Source of the DNA: Paenibacillus sp. CAA11 | GTDB lineage: Bacteria > Bacillota > Bacilli > Paenibacillales > Paenibacillaceae | Assembly: GCF_003060825.1 (NCBI RefSeq) | Contig: NZ_CP028922.1 | Coordinates: 1,226,501 to 1,290,500, forward strand | Direction: 5' to 3' | DNA length: 64,000 nt | Shown: in pieces, positions 52,714 to 61,996 of the stretch | Layout: each line of letters opens with the position of its first letter | How positions within the stretch are numbered: position 1 is the first letter of the stretch | Notes under the pieces: generated by a model | Database searches by the model: none | Seen by the model: the letters and a program-made list of their open reading frames with translations, nothing else | Told to the model about the DNA's origin: nothing | Translations under genes and position numbers: made by a program

Positions 52714-53523
52714 GTGAAGCGTTTTATTTTAGCATTACTCGGTGCTTTACTCTTGGTTTCATTTCATGAGGCTGAAAATGCCTCGGCCAACTCCTTACCC
52801 GAAAAATCTAATGTTTACTTAAAAGCTGGAAAGTTCTATGTTCTATATACGAAACCGGCCTCACCATTCGTTGATGAAAACCATCGGTTACTAGTACCGC
52901 TGAGGACGTTTGAAGATTTATTTGGCGGGCAAGTTACTTATGCGGCTGCGACCAAAACAGCAGAGCTGACCTGGCTGAATCATAAGTTCATGTTTGAGAT
53001 TGGCTCCACAAATGCCCAGATGGATGGCCACTCGATTAAGATGGACACACAGCCAATACTTAAAAATGGGGCCATGTTCCTGCCCATACGCATTTTTTTG
53101 GATCAAGCGGGATTAAAAAGCCACTGGGATCTTCAAGAGAACGTGCTCATTATAGAGGATGAGAAAATACTTACAGGGGAACCGTTTCAAAGTTTTGATG
53201 GGAACGATCTATTCGACAAAAATAAGGATGGGGCATTTAGAGTTAATAACTATGCTATAACGAACAATAGTAACAACACATTTAAGCTTACGATAAGTGC
53301 AACAAATATAACCGGCAAGACAATCCCCAATGGAAAGGCTGATATTCATCCGCTTGTCTCCTTCGGGGCTGAATACGGAGGCTTTGCTACCGACTCTTTC
53401 AGCCGTCCCGTGTATCCCCCGATTAAAGAGATCGGTAAACAGGAGACTATCACTGTATCGCAAAGCTTTCCTCAAAAAGAAGTTGATTATATTATTACAG
53501 TGGCGAGAGTATTTGCTGATTAG
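52714..53523 (+). CDS. Secreted copper-amine-oxidase-type stalk-domain protein
   Basis: A 269-residue exported protein. Signal peptide residues 1-about 25 (MKRFILALLGALLLVSFHEA ending near ASA). Residues 35-150 form a Cu_amine_oxidN1 (stalk) domain with the pattern NHRLLVPLRTFEDLFGGQV and MFLPIRIFLDQAGLKSHWD, used in Paenibacillus cell-surface proteins for wall association. The remainder is an Asn-rich beta domain. The GTG at 52714 is preferred: GGAGG is 7 nt away, while the ATG at 52708 is almost adjacent. Confidence 0.75.
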   Translation: MKRFILALLGALLLVSFHEAENASANSLPEKSNVYLKAGKFYVLYTKPASPFVDENHRLLVPLRTFEDLFGGQVTYAAATKTAELTWLNHKFMFEIGSTNAQMDGHSIKMDTQPILKNGAMFLPIRIFLDQAGLKSHWDLQENVLIIEDEKILTGEPFQSFDGNDLFDKNKDGAFRVNNYAITNNSNNTFKLTISATNITGKTIPNGKADIHPLVSFGAEYGGFATDSFSRPVYPPIKEIGKQETITVSQSFPQKEVDYIITVARVFAD

Positions 53524-53634
53524 TACCACTGGTTAAAGGTTGTAAGAAGTTAACCCGGATTCATGAATCTGGGGGATGATTATCTTGTTCAAATACAATT
53601 GGATTAGGACCAGAGAGTAATCGAGTAAAGTGCC

Positions 53635-53683
53635 AAAGACCTCTCTTAATCTTCACGGAAAGCGAAGAGCAAGGGAGGTCTTT
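53635..53683. terminator. Terminator between convergent genes
   Basis: AAAGACCTCTC (53635-53645) pairs with GGGAGGTCTTT (53673-53683), with one wobble and an inner stem; TTGTTG follows. Confidence 0.7.
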
Positions 53684-53754
53684 GTTGTTCTGTCCGTATC
53701 CCATTCTGTTGTCCGAATAACAATGGTACGTGCTCTGATAGGCTTGGAGGAAGC

Positions 53755-53943
53755 TTATTTGTTCATTTCCTCTACACGGGCCACATGCAATTCCTGTTCG
53801 TTCTGATGAAGTTCCTTAAGCATGTTCCGGTAAATATAGGCTTCTTGATTAGTTAAACCATCACAGTTTTCCTTCAAAATCCAATTCTCCACGTTTTTCT
53901 TCAGAATCTCTGCTTTACGTTCCAAGACTTCCGTATAACTCAC
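53755..53943 (-). CDS. Small coiled-coil protein (62 aa)
   Basis: A 62-residue charged protein, predicted as two helices (YTEVLERKAEILKKNVENWI, IYRNMLKELHQNEQELHVAR). GTG start at 53941-53943 with AAAGGA upstream. No family was recognised. Confidence 0.55.
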   Translation of the reverse strand: MSYTEVLERKAEILKKNVENWILKENCDGLTNQEAYIYRNMLKELHQNEQELHVARVEEMNK

Positions 53944-54245
53944 GCTTGTTCATCCTTTCCCGTTGCTAGGTTTCAGTCGCCGCACGAGTGTTAAAAGGTG
54001 CTAATCTAACCGTACATTCGACGTAACATTCACCATTATACGGGAAAGTCAGGCCGCCCCCAACATGGGTCTGCCATGCTGACATGGAGTGAGAGCTTCT
54101 CAACAGGGAGCATTTGCTTTCAGCGGAACGATTCGAAGAAGTGCAGCTTAATGCTCGCTTTTCCTACTAATTTTAAATCTCTATTCCCGCAGCTCAGGGG
54201 TTCTACCCCAGCTGCTTTTAGCCTCTTCAGCTTCACGGGCGTAGT
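53944..54245. other. Gene-free stretch
   Basis: No convincing gene in these 302 bases. An imperfect GC-rich hairpin near 54188-54217 follows the permease gene on the minus strand, but it lacks a T-tract. Confidence 0.4.
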
Positions 54246-55259
54246 TTAGCTTTCTTTTTTTAATAACAGATATAGAAAATAAGGGGCACCGATAAACGCG
54301 ACCACTATCCCAGCTGCAATGCCTTCAGGCTCCGTCAGATTGCGGCCGATAGTATCGGCTAAGAGCAGCAGCCATCCTCCGATGAACATGGATACCGGCA
54401 TAAATTGCTGATGCCTCGGACCAACGAGAGCTCTGGCGATATGCGGCGCCATCAGTCCGACAAACGCGATGCCGCCGGTAAGTGAGACAGCGGAAGCCGC
54501 AAGTGCAACAGCAGCAAGCATGAGCAGGATTCGGTCTTTGCGGACCGATACACCGGCACCGATCGCCGTGGGTTCATTTAAGGCTAGCAAATTCAACGCT
54601 CTCGACTTGAATAGTACATAAGGTACTAGGACCACCAGCCAGGGAAGCAGAGCCAGGATAAACGGCCAATCGGTTCCCCACACATTGCCGGCCAACCATT
54701 TGGAGATGAAAGCTACTTTTGTCCGGTCAACGGAAGAGATAAGTACAATCATGACGCCGGATAAAGCCATGGAAAATCCGACGCCGGTAATCACCAGCCG
54801 AATCGGCTGAGCACTGCTATCTTGGGTGTAGGAGAAGACGTAAATCAGTACAGCGGTTACCAAAGCTCCGGCAAAAGCCATCAGCGGAATGACGTAAGCA
54901 AATGACTCCACCTGTATTGAAGCAAACAGGAAGAAGACGGTAACCCCAACCCCCGCGCCGGCATTAATTCCGATGATGCCCGGGTCGGCCAGCTCATTGC
55001 GGGTAATCCCCTGCAGGATAGAACCAGATAAGGCAAGGGCTATGCCTGCCAGAAGCGTGATCAGCATTCGGGGCAGGCGAATCGAGAATAGTACGAATTT
55101 GTCCTCAAAGGAGCCGTGTCCGAATATCGTCGGAATTAGCCTGTCAAGGGAAACGGGGGACGAGCCGATCCCAAGTCCGATGACTATGGTTGCCAAGGTT
55201 AGCAGCACGAGAACGGCAACAACAACTTGTTGTTTGCGAAGAAGCTGAGAGATTTTCAT
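54246..55259 (-). CDS. FecCD-family siderophore permease (FhuG-like)
   Basis: A 337-residue permease with the family motif LALSGSILQGITRNELADPG and the docking loop GLMAPHIARALVGPRHQQF. The start overlaps the stop of the first permease by 4 nt (ATGA). It is the third gene of a minus-strand cassette (binding protein, two permeases) behind a Fur box. No ATPase gene follows, so it must share one. Confidence 0.9.
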   Translation of the reverse strand: MKISQLLRKQQVVVAVLVLLTLATIVIGLGIGSSPVSLDRLIPTIFGHGSFEDKFVLFSIRLPRMLITLLAGIALALSGSILQGITRNELADPGIIGINAGAGVGVTVFFLFASIQVESFAYVIPLMAFAGALVTAVLIYVFSYTQDSSAQPIRLVITGVGFSMALSGVMIVLISSVDRTKVAFISKWLAGNVWGTDWPFILALLPWLVVLVPYVLFKSRALNLLALNEPTAIGAGVSVRKDRILLMLAAVALAASAVSLTGGIAFVGLMAPHIARALVGPRHQQFMPVSMFIGGWLLLLADTIGRNLTEPEGIAAGIVVAFIGAPYFLYLLLKKES

Positions 55260-56275
55260 GATAACGAACGCACTCCTTTGCGAACAATGAACAGAAAGAA
55301 CGGTAACCCCAGCACGGCTACAACAGCGGCAACCGGCACTTCAAAGGGGGCGTTGATCATTCTGCCCAGCGTATCGGCGAACACCATAAAGGTGGCGCCA
55401 TGAATTGCGGACAACGGTAGAATGGTACGGTAATCGGTTCCAGCAAACACTCTCACAAGGTGGGGGATCATTAGACCAATAAAGGCTAGGTTGCCAACAA
55501 GGGCTACAGCAGCGCCCGCGAGCAGAGTAATCAGCACGTATAGCACAATTTTGACTTGTGTGGTCTTAAGTCCCAGGCCAACGGCCGTCCCTTCATTGAG
55601 GCTAAGGATCGTCAGCTGACGGGACAACAGGATAGATGCAAGAAGGCTAATCACGATAATTGGAGCAATTGCTTCGATTTGCCCCCAGGTTGTGCCGATT
55701 AATCCACCGGATGTCCACATTGAAACATTTTTGGAAATCTTGAATTGCAGGCTGATACCGTCCGCTAAGGCCGCGAGCAGCGCCGACACGGCAGAACCGG
55801 CCAGCACCATACGAAGCGGCGACAGGTTCTGCCTCCGCAGCGCAGCAATGCCGAACACCAGCATAACGCCAACAGCTGCGCCGATAAAACAGGCCACCAT
55901 TGTGCCGAAATAACCGACAGCGGGTATAAACGCAAAAGTAACAGCCAGCGCCGCGTTGGCACCTGAAGTCAGGCCAAGCAGCCCTGGATCGGCCAGGGGA
56001 TTGCGGGTCAAGCCCTGCATGATCGCCCCGGCAATGGCTAAGGCCGAGCCAACTAAAATGCCGCCGACCTCCCGGGGAAGCCGCAGTTCCCGAATCACAG
56101 AGATATCACCGCCTGTTGCGCCAGGGTTAGTCATGGCGGTCCAGATATCTGTCAGCGAGACGTTCTTCGCGCCGAGTATGATCGATAGGGTGAACATGAT
56201 CACAAACAAAACCAAGCTGATGAACAGCTTAAACACGAAAGAGCTTGCTGACTTTCGCGGAGGCTGATTTCTCAT
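55256..56275 (-). CDS. FecCD-family siderophore permease (FhuB-like)
   Basis: A 339-residue permease with motif LAIAGAIMQGLTRNPLADPG and the loop GLMIPHLVRVFAGTDYRT. AAGGAA precedes the ATG. A strong stem without T-tract stands between this gene and the binding-protein gene upstream, which may make the binding protein more abundant than the permeases. Confidence 0.9.
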   Translation of the reverse strand: MRNQPPRKSASSFVFKLFISLVLFVIMFTLSIILGAKNVSLTDIWTAMTNPGATGGDISVIRELRLPREVGGILVGSALAIAGAIMQGLTRNPLADPGLLGLTSGANAALAVTFAFIPAVGYFGTMVACFIGAAVGVMLVFGIAALRRQNLSPLRMVLAGSAVSALLAALADGISLQFKISKNVSMWTSGGLIGTTWGQIEAIAPIIVISLLASILLSRQLTILSLNEGTAVGLGLKTTQVKIVLYVLITLLAGAAVALVGNLAFIGLMIPHLVRVFAGTDYRTILPLSAIHGATFMVFADTLGRMINAPFEVPVAAVVAVLGLPFFLFIVRKGVRSLS

Positions 56276-56302
56276 CTATATCATCCGTTCCTTTTTCATC
56301 TG

Positions 56303-56338
56303 CAGAAATAGGAACGCAATTGGCGTTCCTTATTTCTG
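56303..56338. repeat. Intra-operon hairpin
   Basis: CAGAAATA-GGAACGC (56303-56317) pairs with GCGTTCC-TTATTTCTG (56323-56338) with one bulge and a 5-nt loop. It lies between the binding-protein and permease genes and has no T-tract on the minus strand, so it fits an mRNA-stability stem. Confidence 0.6.
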
Positions 56339-56366
56339 AAATACGGTGTGGTTATTTTCCGTTACC

Positions 56367-57296
56367 TTATTTGGAGCCAAGCAGCGATTTCGTGATGAAA
56401 TCGAGCTGATAATCGAGAGACAAGGCATCGTTAAAATAGAAGGTATTGGCGTCTACTTCAAACACACGGTTATTTTTAACGGCCGGAATGTTCCTATAAG
56501 TGGAGGATTGCTGAAAGGAGGCATCCGCCGCTGGGGCCTTACTGTAGATGACGTAATCGCCCATATAATCAGGAAGGACTTCTAGAGATAAATCGTAATA
56601 GCCGGCTTTTGCTGTCATTTCCTTTACTTGGTCCGGCATCTTCAGGCCCATTGCCTGATAAATGACTTCTGTGCCGCGGCCCCAAGCATCACCGAAGACG
56701 TACAGCGATTTGGAATCACCTTCAATAACGGAAACGGTGCTATCGGCACCTATTTTTGCCTTGATTTCTTCGCCTGATTTTTGGGCCCGCTCCTTGAAGT
56801 CAGCGATCCAGTCAGATGCCTTTTTCTCCTGGTTAACCGCTTTGCCGATTTCAAGAATTTGAGTCAGATAGTCTAATTTGTTGTATGTATACGTAACCAG
56901 CGGTGCGATCTCTTTCAATTTGTCCGCGTTCTTGATGTCTGTCGAAGCGATGATCAAATCGGGTTTAACGTTCAAAATACTTTCCACATTTTCTTCGGAC
57001 ACTTCGGGAACGTCTTTTAACTGATCTTTGAAATTGGGATCTCCTTTGGTCCAGGAATCTACACCCGCAAGCGGAACGTCTAGTGCAAGCAGATTGCCTG
57101 CATAACCGGAAAGGGCTACAACCCGCTTCGGATGGGCGGGAACCGCAATCGGCCCGGTTTCGGATTGATAAGTGAACGTATCGGAGCTTGCGTCACTTGT
57201 AGAGCTGTTTGCTCCGGCGTTTTTGTTCGTATTGTTGCCGCAGGCGCTTAAAGCCAAGACCACAAGGACTAGCAGAGGTAATAATAATTTCTTCAT
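56367..57296 (-). CDS. Siderophore-binding lipoprotein (FhuD/YxeB-like)
   Basis: A 309-residue class III binding protein. Lipobox ALSAC within the first 20 residues, then an Asn/Ser-rich linker. The fold shows HPKRVVALSGYAGNLLALDV, ESILNVKPDLIIASTDIKNA and a late AVKNNRVFEVDANTFYFNDA. It probably binds a ferric hydroxamate, but the ligand class is an estimate. The ATG at 57296 is used because the lipoprotein signal begins there. A perfect Fur box lies 40 nt upstream. Confidence 0.85.
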   Translation of the reverse strand: MKKLLLPLLVLVVLALSACGNNTNKNAGANSSTSDASSDTFTYQSETGPIAVPAHPKRVVALSGYAGNLLALDVPLAGVDSWTKGDPNFKDQLKDVPEVSEENVESILNVKPDLIIASTDIKNADKLKEIAPLVTYTYNKLDYLTQILEIGKAVNQEKKASDWIADFKERAQKSGEEIKAKIGADSTVSVIEGDSKSLYVFGDAWGRGTEVIYQAMGLKMPDQVKEMTAKAGYYDLSLEVLPDYMGDYVIYSKAPAADASFQQSSTYRNIPAVKNNRVFEVDANTFYFNDALSLDYQLDFITKSLLGSK

Positions 57297-57335
57297 TTCT
57301 GGTAATCTCCCTCTCACATACTTATTTTATGATAT

Positions 57336-57350
57336 TGATAATCATTATCA
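57336..57350 (-). promoter_or_regulatory. Fur box before the second siderophore cassette
   Basis: TGATAATCATTATCA is the same perfect palindrome as the other two sites and lies 40 nt before the lipoprotein start. Confidence 0.9.
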
Positions 57351-57608
57351 CTAACTATTAAAACTTTAAATTCTCATGCTTTGTTTGTCAATCCTTTAAT
57401 TTTGAGCTTATGATGCATATCCTTCTTGGCATCAAGATTAGTGGATTGGCCACGAAAGAAGAGTGCCTGCCGTTAAAAAGATTCACCGTAAAATTGATTT
57501 ACCCGTCTGTCAAGGACAGGACGAGGCAATGATTGGTAATTATTGTCTTGCACTTTTTTTCACAAGAGGTTTACAATTAAAGGGAATAAAAGTCTAGGAG
57601 GAGTAATC

Positions 57609-58382
57609 ATGTCGAAGGTAGCAGTCGTAACAGGATCCGCGGGCGGATTGGGCAAAGGAATTGCACAGCGTCTGGCAAAGGATGGATTCAAAGTCGTGCT
57701 TCATGATATTAATGAAGAACTATTGCAAAGCGCACTCAAAGAATTTGAAGCAAACAGTTATGAAGTTCTGGGCGTAGCTGGAGACGTGTCTAAGCGCGAG
57801 GACCAGTTCAATCTGGTAAGTAAGGCGGTAGAACGATTCGGACGTTTGGACGTATTCGTAAATAATGCGGGGGTTGACGCAGTTTCGCCATTTCTAGAGA
57901 TTGACGAGAAGCAGCTGAACAAACTATTTTCGATCAATGTAAACGGCGTCGTTTTCGGAACGCAGGCTGCAGCGGAACAGTTCATCAAACAGAAATCCAA
58001 AGGCAAGGTAATTAACGCCTGCAGTATTGCCGGACATGAAGCTTACGAAATGCTGAGCACCTATTCGGCGACCAAGCATGCGGTCAAGGCGTTCACCCAT
58101 GCCGCAGCCAAGGAATTGGCCAAGCACCAAATTACGGTAAATGCGTATTGTCCGGGTGTTGCCAAGACCAAGATGTGGGATCACATCGACGCAGAGATGG
58201 TCAAATACAACGACAACTTGAAGCCGGGTGAAGCTTTCGAGAAGTTCTCCAGCGCGATTGCTCTGGGACGTTACCAAACACCGGAGGACGTAGCCAACCT
58301 GGTGTCCTTCCTTGCCTCGGACGATGCCGACTATATTACCGGACAGGCCATTCTGACGGACGGCGGTCTGGTGTATCGTTAA
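57609..58382 (+). CDS. Acetoin/diacetyl reductase, SDR family
   Basis: A 257-residue short-chain dehydrogenase that interconverts diacetyl, acetoin and butanediol with NAD(H). Cofactor motif TGSAGGLG (8-15), VNNAG, and catalytic S139, Y152 and K156 ([10 protein letters not shown]). The segment [20 protein letters not shown] is typical of the (S)-acetoin-forming reductase branch. The ATG at 57609 has AGGAGGAG upstream. It is a single gene bounded by a terminator. Confidence 0.85.
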   Translation: MSKVAVVTGSAGGLGKGIAQRLAKDGFKVVLHDINEELLQSALKEFEANSYEVLGVAGDVSKREDQFNLVSKAVERFGRLDVFVNNAGVDAVSPFLEIDEKQLNKLFSINVNGVVFGTQAAAEQFIKQKSKGKVINACSIAGHEAYEMLSTYSATKHAVKAFTHAAAKELAKHQITVNAYCPGVAKTKMWDHIDAEMVKYNDNLKPGEAFEKFSSAIALGRYQTPEDVANLVSFLASDDADYITGQAILTDGGLVYR

Positions 58383-58410
58383 GACAGCTCTGACGTATGG
58401 ATTAATTTTG

Positions 58411-58455
58411 AAAAAGGGAGAGACCCGTGTGAAGATGCGGGTTTCTCCCCTTTTT
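58411..58455 (+). terminator. Terminator of the acetoin reductase gene
   Basis: A 12-bp stem with one wobble (58416-58427 with 58438-58449) is followed by CTTTTT. Confidence 0.8.
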
Positions 58456-58475
58456 AATCTTAGGACTCTTCCCCC

Positions 58476-58550
58476 GTAGCTACCGGGTTCTCCTCATAAC
58501 TAATCCAGCTGCTCCAGATAAGGAGTACACGTGCTTGGAATCTGCACAGG
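58476..58550 (-). pseudogene. Relic of a sulfurtransferase gene with internal deletion
   Basis: These 75 bases match, on the minus strand, two separate parts of the intact sulfurtransferase gene at 59417-60280. One part is the segment around 59833-59875 (GTACGGGTTCCGAGCACGTA in the intact gene, diverged here). The other is the last 50 bases, almost identical up to the codons for YEENPVAT. The two meet at CTGGAGC (58511-58517), a heptamer found at both places in the intact gene, 368 bp apart. Confidence 0.75.
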
Positions 58551-59222
58551 TTACAGCGGCAAGGAAATATTTCTCTCCGCCATAAATGGGATCAATTTAC
58601 GAAATGCTATTGTGCTTGCAGCCTGCCCATCTCGTTGATAGGCTTTATAGTCTTTTCTCAAGGTGTGTTGTAAGTCTAACGGTAAATCGCGGATGTATCG
58701 GTGCACACATGCGGCCATCTGTTCCGGCGAGCCGAAATCAACCACCAAGTCCAGAACGTCCAGTAGATAAAATTTCATGGGATTCGTCTGCGGCAAAAAC
58801 CATCCGGTCAGGACGGCTTGCTCAAGCACCTCGTCAAGATCTGCACCATACTTGTCCACCAATGGAACGACCTTGTCTTGAATCAACGTAATAATCTCCG
58901 CCAGATGCTTCTCCCGGGCAGCTTCCTTGGCCAGATTCCATACCTTGTCTTTCGGCTTGTCTCGGAAGCTGATCAAGCTGATATTCCAATAGACCTTTCC
59001 GCTCTGAATATTCTTGATTCGGCAAACGGCATTGAACTCTAGATAGCTGCCGGCCACATTGAAAGCACTGCTCGAAAAATGCACCTCGGCTTTAAAGGGC
59101 CCCAAGTGCTTGACCATGCTTCTCCTGGATTTATAATATTTGAATCCGCAAGGCTCGCAGGCCGCAGCAATCCTGGAACAACATTCCCCAAAAATATCCT
59201 TGCCAGTTTGATGGTCCGCCAT
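58551..59222 (-). CDS. Hypothetical protein (223 aa)
   Basis: A soluble protein of unrecognised family. The N-terminal region (GECCSRIAAACEPCGFKYYK, MVKHLGPFKAEVHFSSS) resembles the general shape of DUF4304-like proteins, with a basic start and beta strands; this is a weak impression. The C-terminal half is helical. GAGAGGAA precedes the ATG. Its stop codon falls at the edge of the sulfurtransferase relic, so the original 3' end may have been changed by the same rearrangement. Confidence 0.55.
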   Translation of the reverse strand: MADHQTGKDIFGECCSRIAAACEPCGFKYYKSRRSMVKHLGPFKAEVHFSSSAFNVAGSYLEFNAVCRIKNIQSGKVYWNISLISFRDKPKDKVWNLAKEAAREKHLAEIITLIQDKVVPLVDKYGADLDEVLEQAVLTGWFLPQTNPMKFYLLDVLDLVVDFGSPEQMAACVHRYIRDLPLDLQHTLRKDYKAYQRDGQAASTIAFRKLIPFMAERNISLPL

Positions 59223-59416
59223 ATCGGTTCCTCTCCATTTCGCTTATTATATAAAACTTATAACACGGCCGATCCTCCTTGTGCACACCGCTCCATTGAT
59301 CCACAAATAAAATTCCATTGTTACATCGGCAAGCAGGCATGGTAAGGAGCCGCCCGAAGCCCTTCGACTCCAAGCGGCACATCTACCAAGTTCTACCATT
59401 ACTAGGCTGGGCAAGG

Positions 59417-60280
59417 CTACTTCTCTCTAGTAGCTACCGGGTTCTCCTCATAACTAATCCAATCGCTCCAGCTTCCTACATACAGCCTCACATTATTGAA
59501 TCCGGCAGCCTTCAGCGCCAGCACATTCGGGCAGGCCGATACGCCAGAGCCGCAGTAGACGATGTACTCCTGCTCCTGATCGAGACCTGAGAAATGCTCC
59601 TGCAGCTGCTCTGCCGCCTTGAAGCTGCCGTCCTCATTCAGGACGTCTTTCCAGAAGAAGTTCATTGCGCCGGGGATGTGTCCCGCCTTCGCGTACATAG
59701 TCTCTTCGAGTCCAAGGTACCGTTCTCGAGAACGGGAGTCGATAAGAACAGGAAGGGGCCTGCCGAATGAAGCTGATTCGGACAAAGCCTTCGAGATTTG
59801 CCGGACTTCCTCGATTCCGGCCACCCACTCAGGCTCCAGATGAGGTGTATACGTGCTCGGAACCCGTACAGGCTGAGCATCGGTCACGGGGAAATTAGCC
59901 TGCTGCCAAGCGGTGAAGCTCTCCTCCAGAACATAGGCTTCTTCATGGCCGAGCCACTTCAGCATGAACCACAATCGGGAGGCGAAGAGCCCGCCTTGAT
60001 CATCATAAGCGATAACTCTTGTCGTCTGGCTGATGCCAACCTTGGCCAGACGGCCTGCCAGCTGCTCCGGGTCTGGCAGAGGATGAGCTCCGCCATGAGA
60101 ACCGGCTGGAGCGGAGAGATCCTGTTCAAGATCAAGATACACAGCTCCGGGAATATGATCTTTGGCATACGCAGCTTGTCCTGCCTCGGGGCTGCCTAAT
60201 TCAAAACGGCAATCCACGATTACCAGATCTGGCTCATACATTCGGGCTAGCAGCCACTTTTTTGATACGATGGGGTTCAT
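59417..60280 (-). CDS. 3-Mercaptopyruvate-type sulfurtransferase (two rhodanese domains)
   Basis: A 287-residue tandem-rhodanese enzyme that transfers sulfane sulfur. The inactive N-terminal domain covers about 1-140 and the C-terminal domain 155-280. The active-site loop is C243-G-S-G-V-S-A (VYCGSGVSACPN), closer to the CGSGVTA of mercaptopyruvate sulfurtransferase than to the CRxGxR of thiosulfate sulfurtransferase. GGAGGTG precedes the ATG. A diverged partial copy lies downstream at 58476-58550. Confidence 0.9.
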   Translation of the reverse strand: MNPIVSKKWLLARMYEPDLVIVDCRFELGSPEAGQAAYAKDHIPGAVYLDLEQDLSAPAGSHGGAHPLPDPEQLAGRLAKVGISQTTRVIAYDDQGGLFASRLWFMLKWLGHEEAYVLEESFTAWQQANFPVTDAQPVRVPSTYTPHLEPEWVAGIEEVRQISKALSESASFGRPLPVLIDSRSRERYLGLEETMYAKAGHIPGAMNFFWKDVLNEDGSFKAAEQLQEHFSGLDQEQEYIVYCGSGVSACPNVLALKAAGFNNVRLYVGSWSDWISYEENPVATREK

Positions 60281-60398
60281 AACACACCTCCGGAAAAATA
60301 TGGGTCTAGGGGATTATGGAAAATATACCTAGTGCATCCGATAAAGATAGAGATAGCTTTTCAGATACATACATTTTATCAGAAGAAGGAGATTTAGA

Positions 60399-61703
60399 AT
60401 GAACAGCTTTTACAAGTTTGCTAGAAAAATGCTGCTCCCCATGCTGGCTGTAGTGCTGACCTTTACTGGAGTGGTAGTTGCCGGTCCGACAGCGAAAGCG
60501 GCAGCTAGTCCGTCAACAGATGCATACGTGTACTATGTATCCGACGGCGATTTATACCGGGTACGTATGGATGGAACCTCGGCACAGAAGATTCGTGATA
60601 ATTTCTTCGGCGTGGAACTAAAGCCGGCGGGGGATTATCTCTTCCAACTCTTTGATGAGAAATCAACAACCCTGCTTAAATTGTCCATGGTTGATTCCAA
60701 GGCGAAGGCTGCTGATTTTAGCGGTGATAAGCGTATCCTTCATTACGTTACGGAAGGAAACTTCGTTTACTGCATGGACGATAAGGGCGGTATCTACCGT
60801 GTGCCGGCTGAAGCCAAGAAGGTCGTAGAAGGCACACTGATCGCCGACATGGCGGACACCAAGCATCCAGGATTCACCGTGCTGGGAGGCAAAGTATACT
60901 ACAATGCACTCAAGAACGGCAGAACAACCTGGGTTGCGTCCAAATCAGCAGACGGAAGCGGGGCGGTTCAATGGATTGCCAGCGGAGCGCTTCAATCTCC
61001 TTATTACATTCATAAAGAGAATAACACGCTGTACCTTATGGTAGATACCAAACCAACGGAAACCGAGTATTCCCTGAACAGCATGGTGCTCTATACGATG
61101 CCGGTTACTGGCGGTACAGCGAAGGCCTTGAATCCAAAGGCGCCTCTGGATGCCAATGCCGTATTATCCGGATCATGGGCAGGTGATTATTACTTGTTCA
61201 ATAAGGGGATTCGTGTGGGATCAGATAGTGATTTTGACTATACCAAGGGAAAAGGCTTCCTGCTGGATAAGGCAGGCAAGATCATTCAACTGAACCAAAC
61301 CGGCGTCTATGAGATTGCTGCCCTAGGTGGTAATCGGTTCGCATACGTAGATGCAAAAGGCAAAGCCTATGTCAGTACGCTGGCAAGCGGCAAGATAGCA
61401 AATACCAAGGCTATTGCACTGAATAACGTTGGCTATGTACGGAATTTGATCAGTGACGGCAAAGTAAGATCAACCGTTCTGTTCGCCGAGAGCGGGGCGT
61501 ATGTCCTGAATTCTGATTTGTCTCTGACCAAGATGGTCGGTGTGGAATGGGATCTCTGCGTCTATAAAGAGGATGTCGCGGGAGTCTTCTATGTTAATGC
61601 AGGCGACAACGGCCGATTGTACTGGATGAGCGAAGATGGGAAGACAACCAAGAAGCTGACGGATGAGAAAGTGTCCCGCATTGTATTAATATCCAAAAAT
61701 TAA
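60399..61703 (+). CDS. Secreted DUF5050-type beta-propeller protein
   Basis: A 434-residue exported protein with a signal peptide of about 35 residues (ending ...AKA-AAS). The rest consists of repeated beta-strand units of the form YYVSDGDLYRVRMDGTSAQK, YCMDDKGGIYRVPAEAKKV and LYWMSEDGKTTKKLTDE, which match DUF5050/TolB-like propeller blades. The function is unknown; such proteins often sit on the cell surface. AAGGAG precedes the ATG, and an intrinsic terminator follows. Confidence 0.8.
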   Translation: MNSFYKFARKMLLPMLAVVLTFTGVVVAGPTAKAAASPSTDAYVYYVSDGDLYRVRMDGTSAQKIRDNFFGVELKPAGDYLFQLFDEKSTTLLKLSMVDSKAKAADFSGDKRILHYVTEGNFVYCMDDKGGIYRVPAEAKKVVEGTLIADMADTKHPGFTVLGGKVYYNALKNGRTTWVASKSADGSGAVQWIASGALQSPYYIHKENNTLYLMVDTKPTETEYSLNSMVLYTMPVTGGTAKALNPKAPLDANAVLSGSWAGDYYLFNKGIRVGSDSDFDYTKGKGFLLDKAGKIIQLNQTGVYEIAALGGNRFAYVDAKGKAYVSTLASGKIANTKAIALNNVGYVRNLISDGKVRSTVLFAESGAYVLNSDLSLTKMVGVEWDLCVYKEDVAGVFYVNAGDNGRLYWMSEDGKTTKKLTDEKVSRIVLISKN

Positions 61704-61735
61704 GGTGCGGGAAGCTAAATAAGCGAAACCCAAAG

Positions 61736-61772
61736 AACGACCCTTACACTTCAAGTGAGGGTCGTTTTTTTT
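61736..61772. terminator. Terminator after the propeller-protein gene
   Basis: AACGACCCT (61736-61744) pairs with AGGGTCGTT (61758-61766), followed by TTTTTT. It also ends the convergent small gene. Confidence 0.8.
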
Positions 61773-61783
61773 GAATAACTTGT

Positions 61784-61996
61784 TTATTTTCTAATTTCGA
61801 AAAATTGGCAGGTCCGCCGGGAATGATATGACAGCTCGCTAACACTCGATTGGGTGATAATCGTATCTTCGGTGAACCGGATAATGATGCTGCCGGAGTC
61901 GATCATATGATCATCCTGGAATACGCGTATGGGATAGCGGCGCTGCAGGGCTTCCTCGAAGTCGGCGTCTGTGAGCAGGGGCCGGTTGATCGGCAT
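61784..61996 (-). CDS. Small conserved-type protein (70 aa)
   Basis: A 70-residue acidic protein (MPINRPLLTDADFEEALQRR, VFQDDHMIDSGSIIIRFTED) with a predicted beta-rich centre. The ATG at 61996 has AAAGGAG 9 nt upstream; an in-frame ATG three codons earlier abuts that motif. The family is not known to me. Confidence 0.6.
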   Translation of the reverse strand: MPINRPLLTDADFEEALQRRYPIRVFQDDHMIDSGSIIIRFTEDTIITQSSVSELSYHSRRTCQFFEIRK

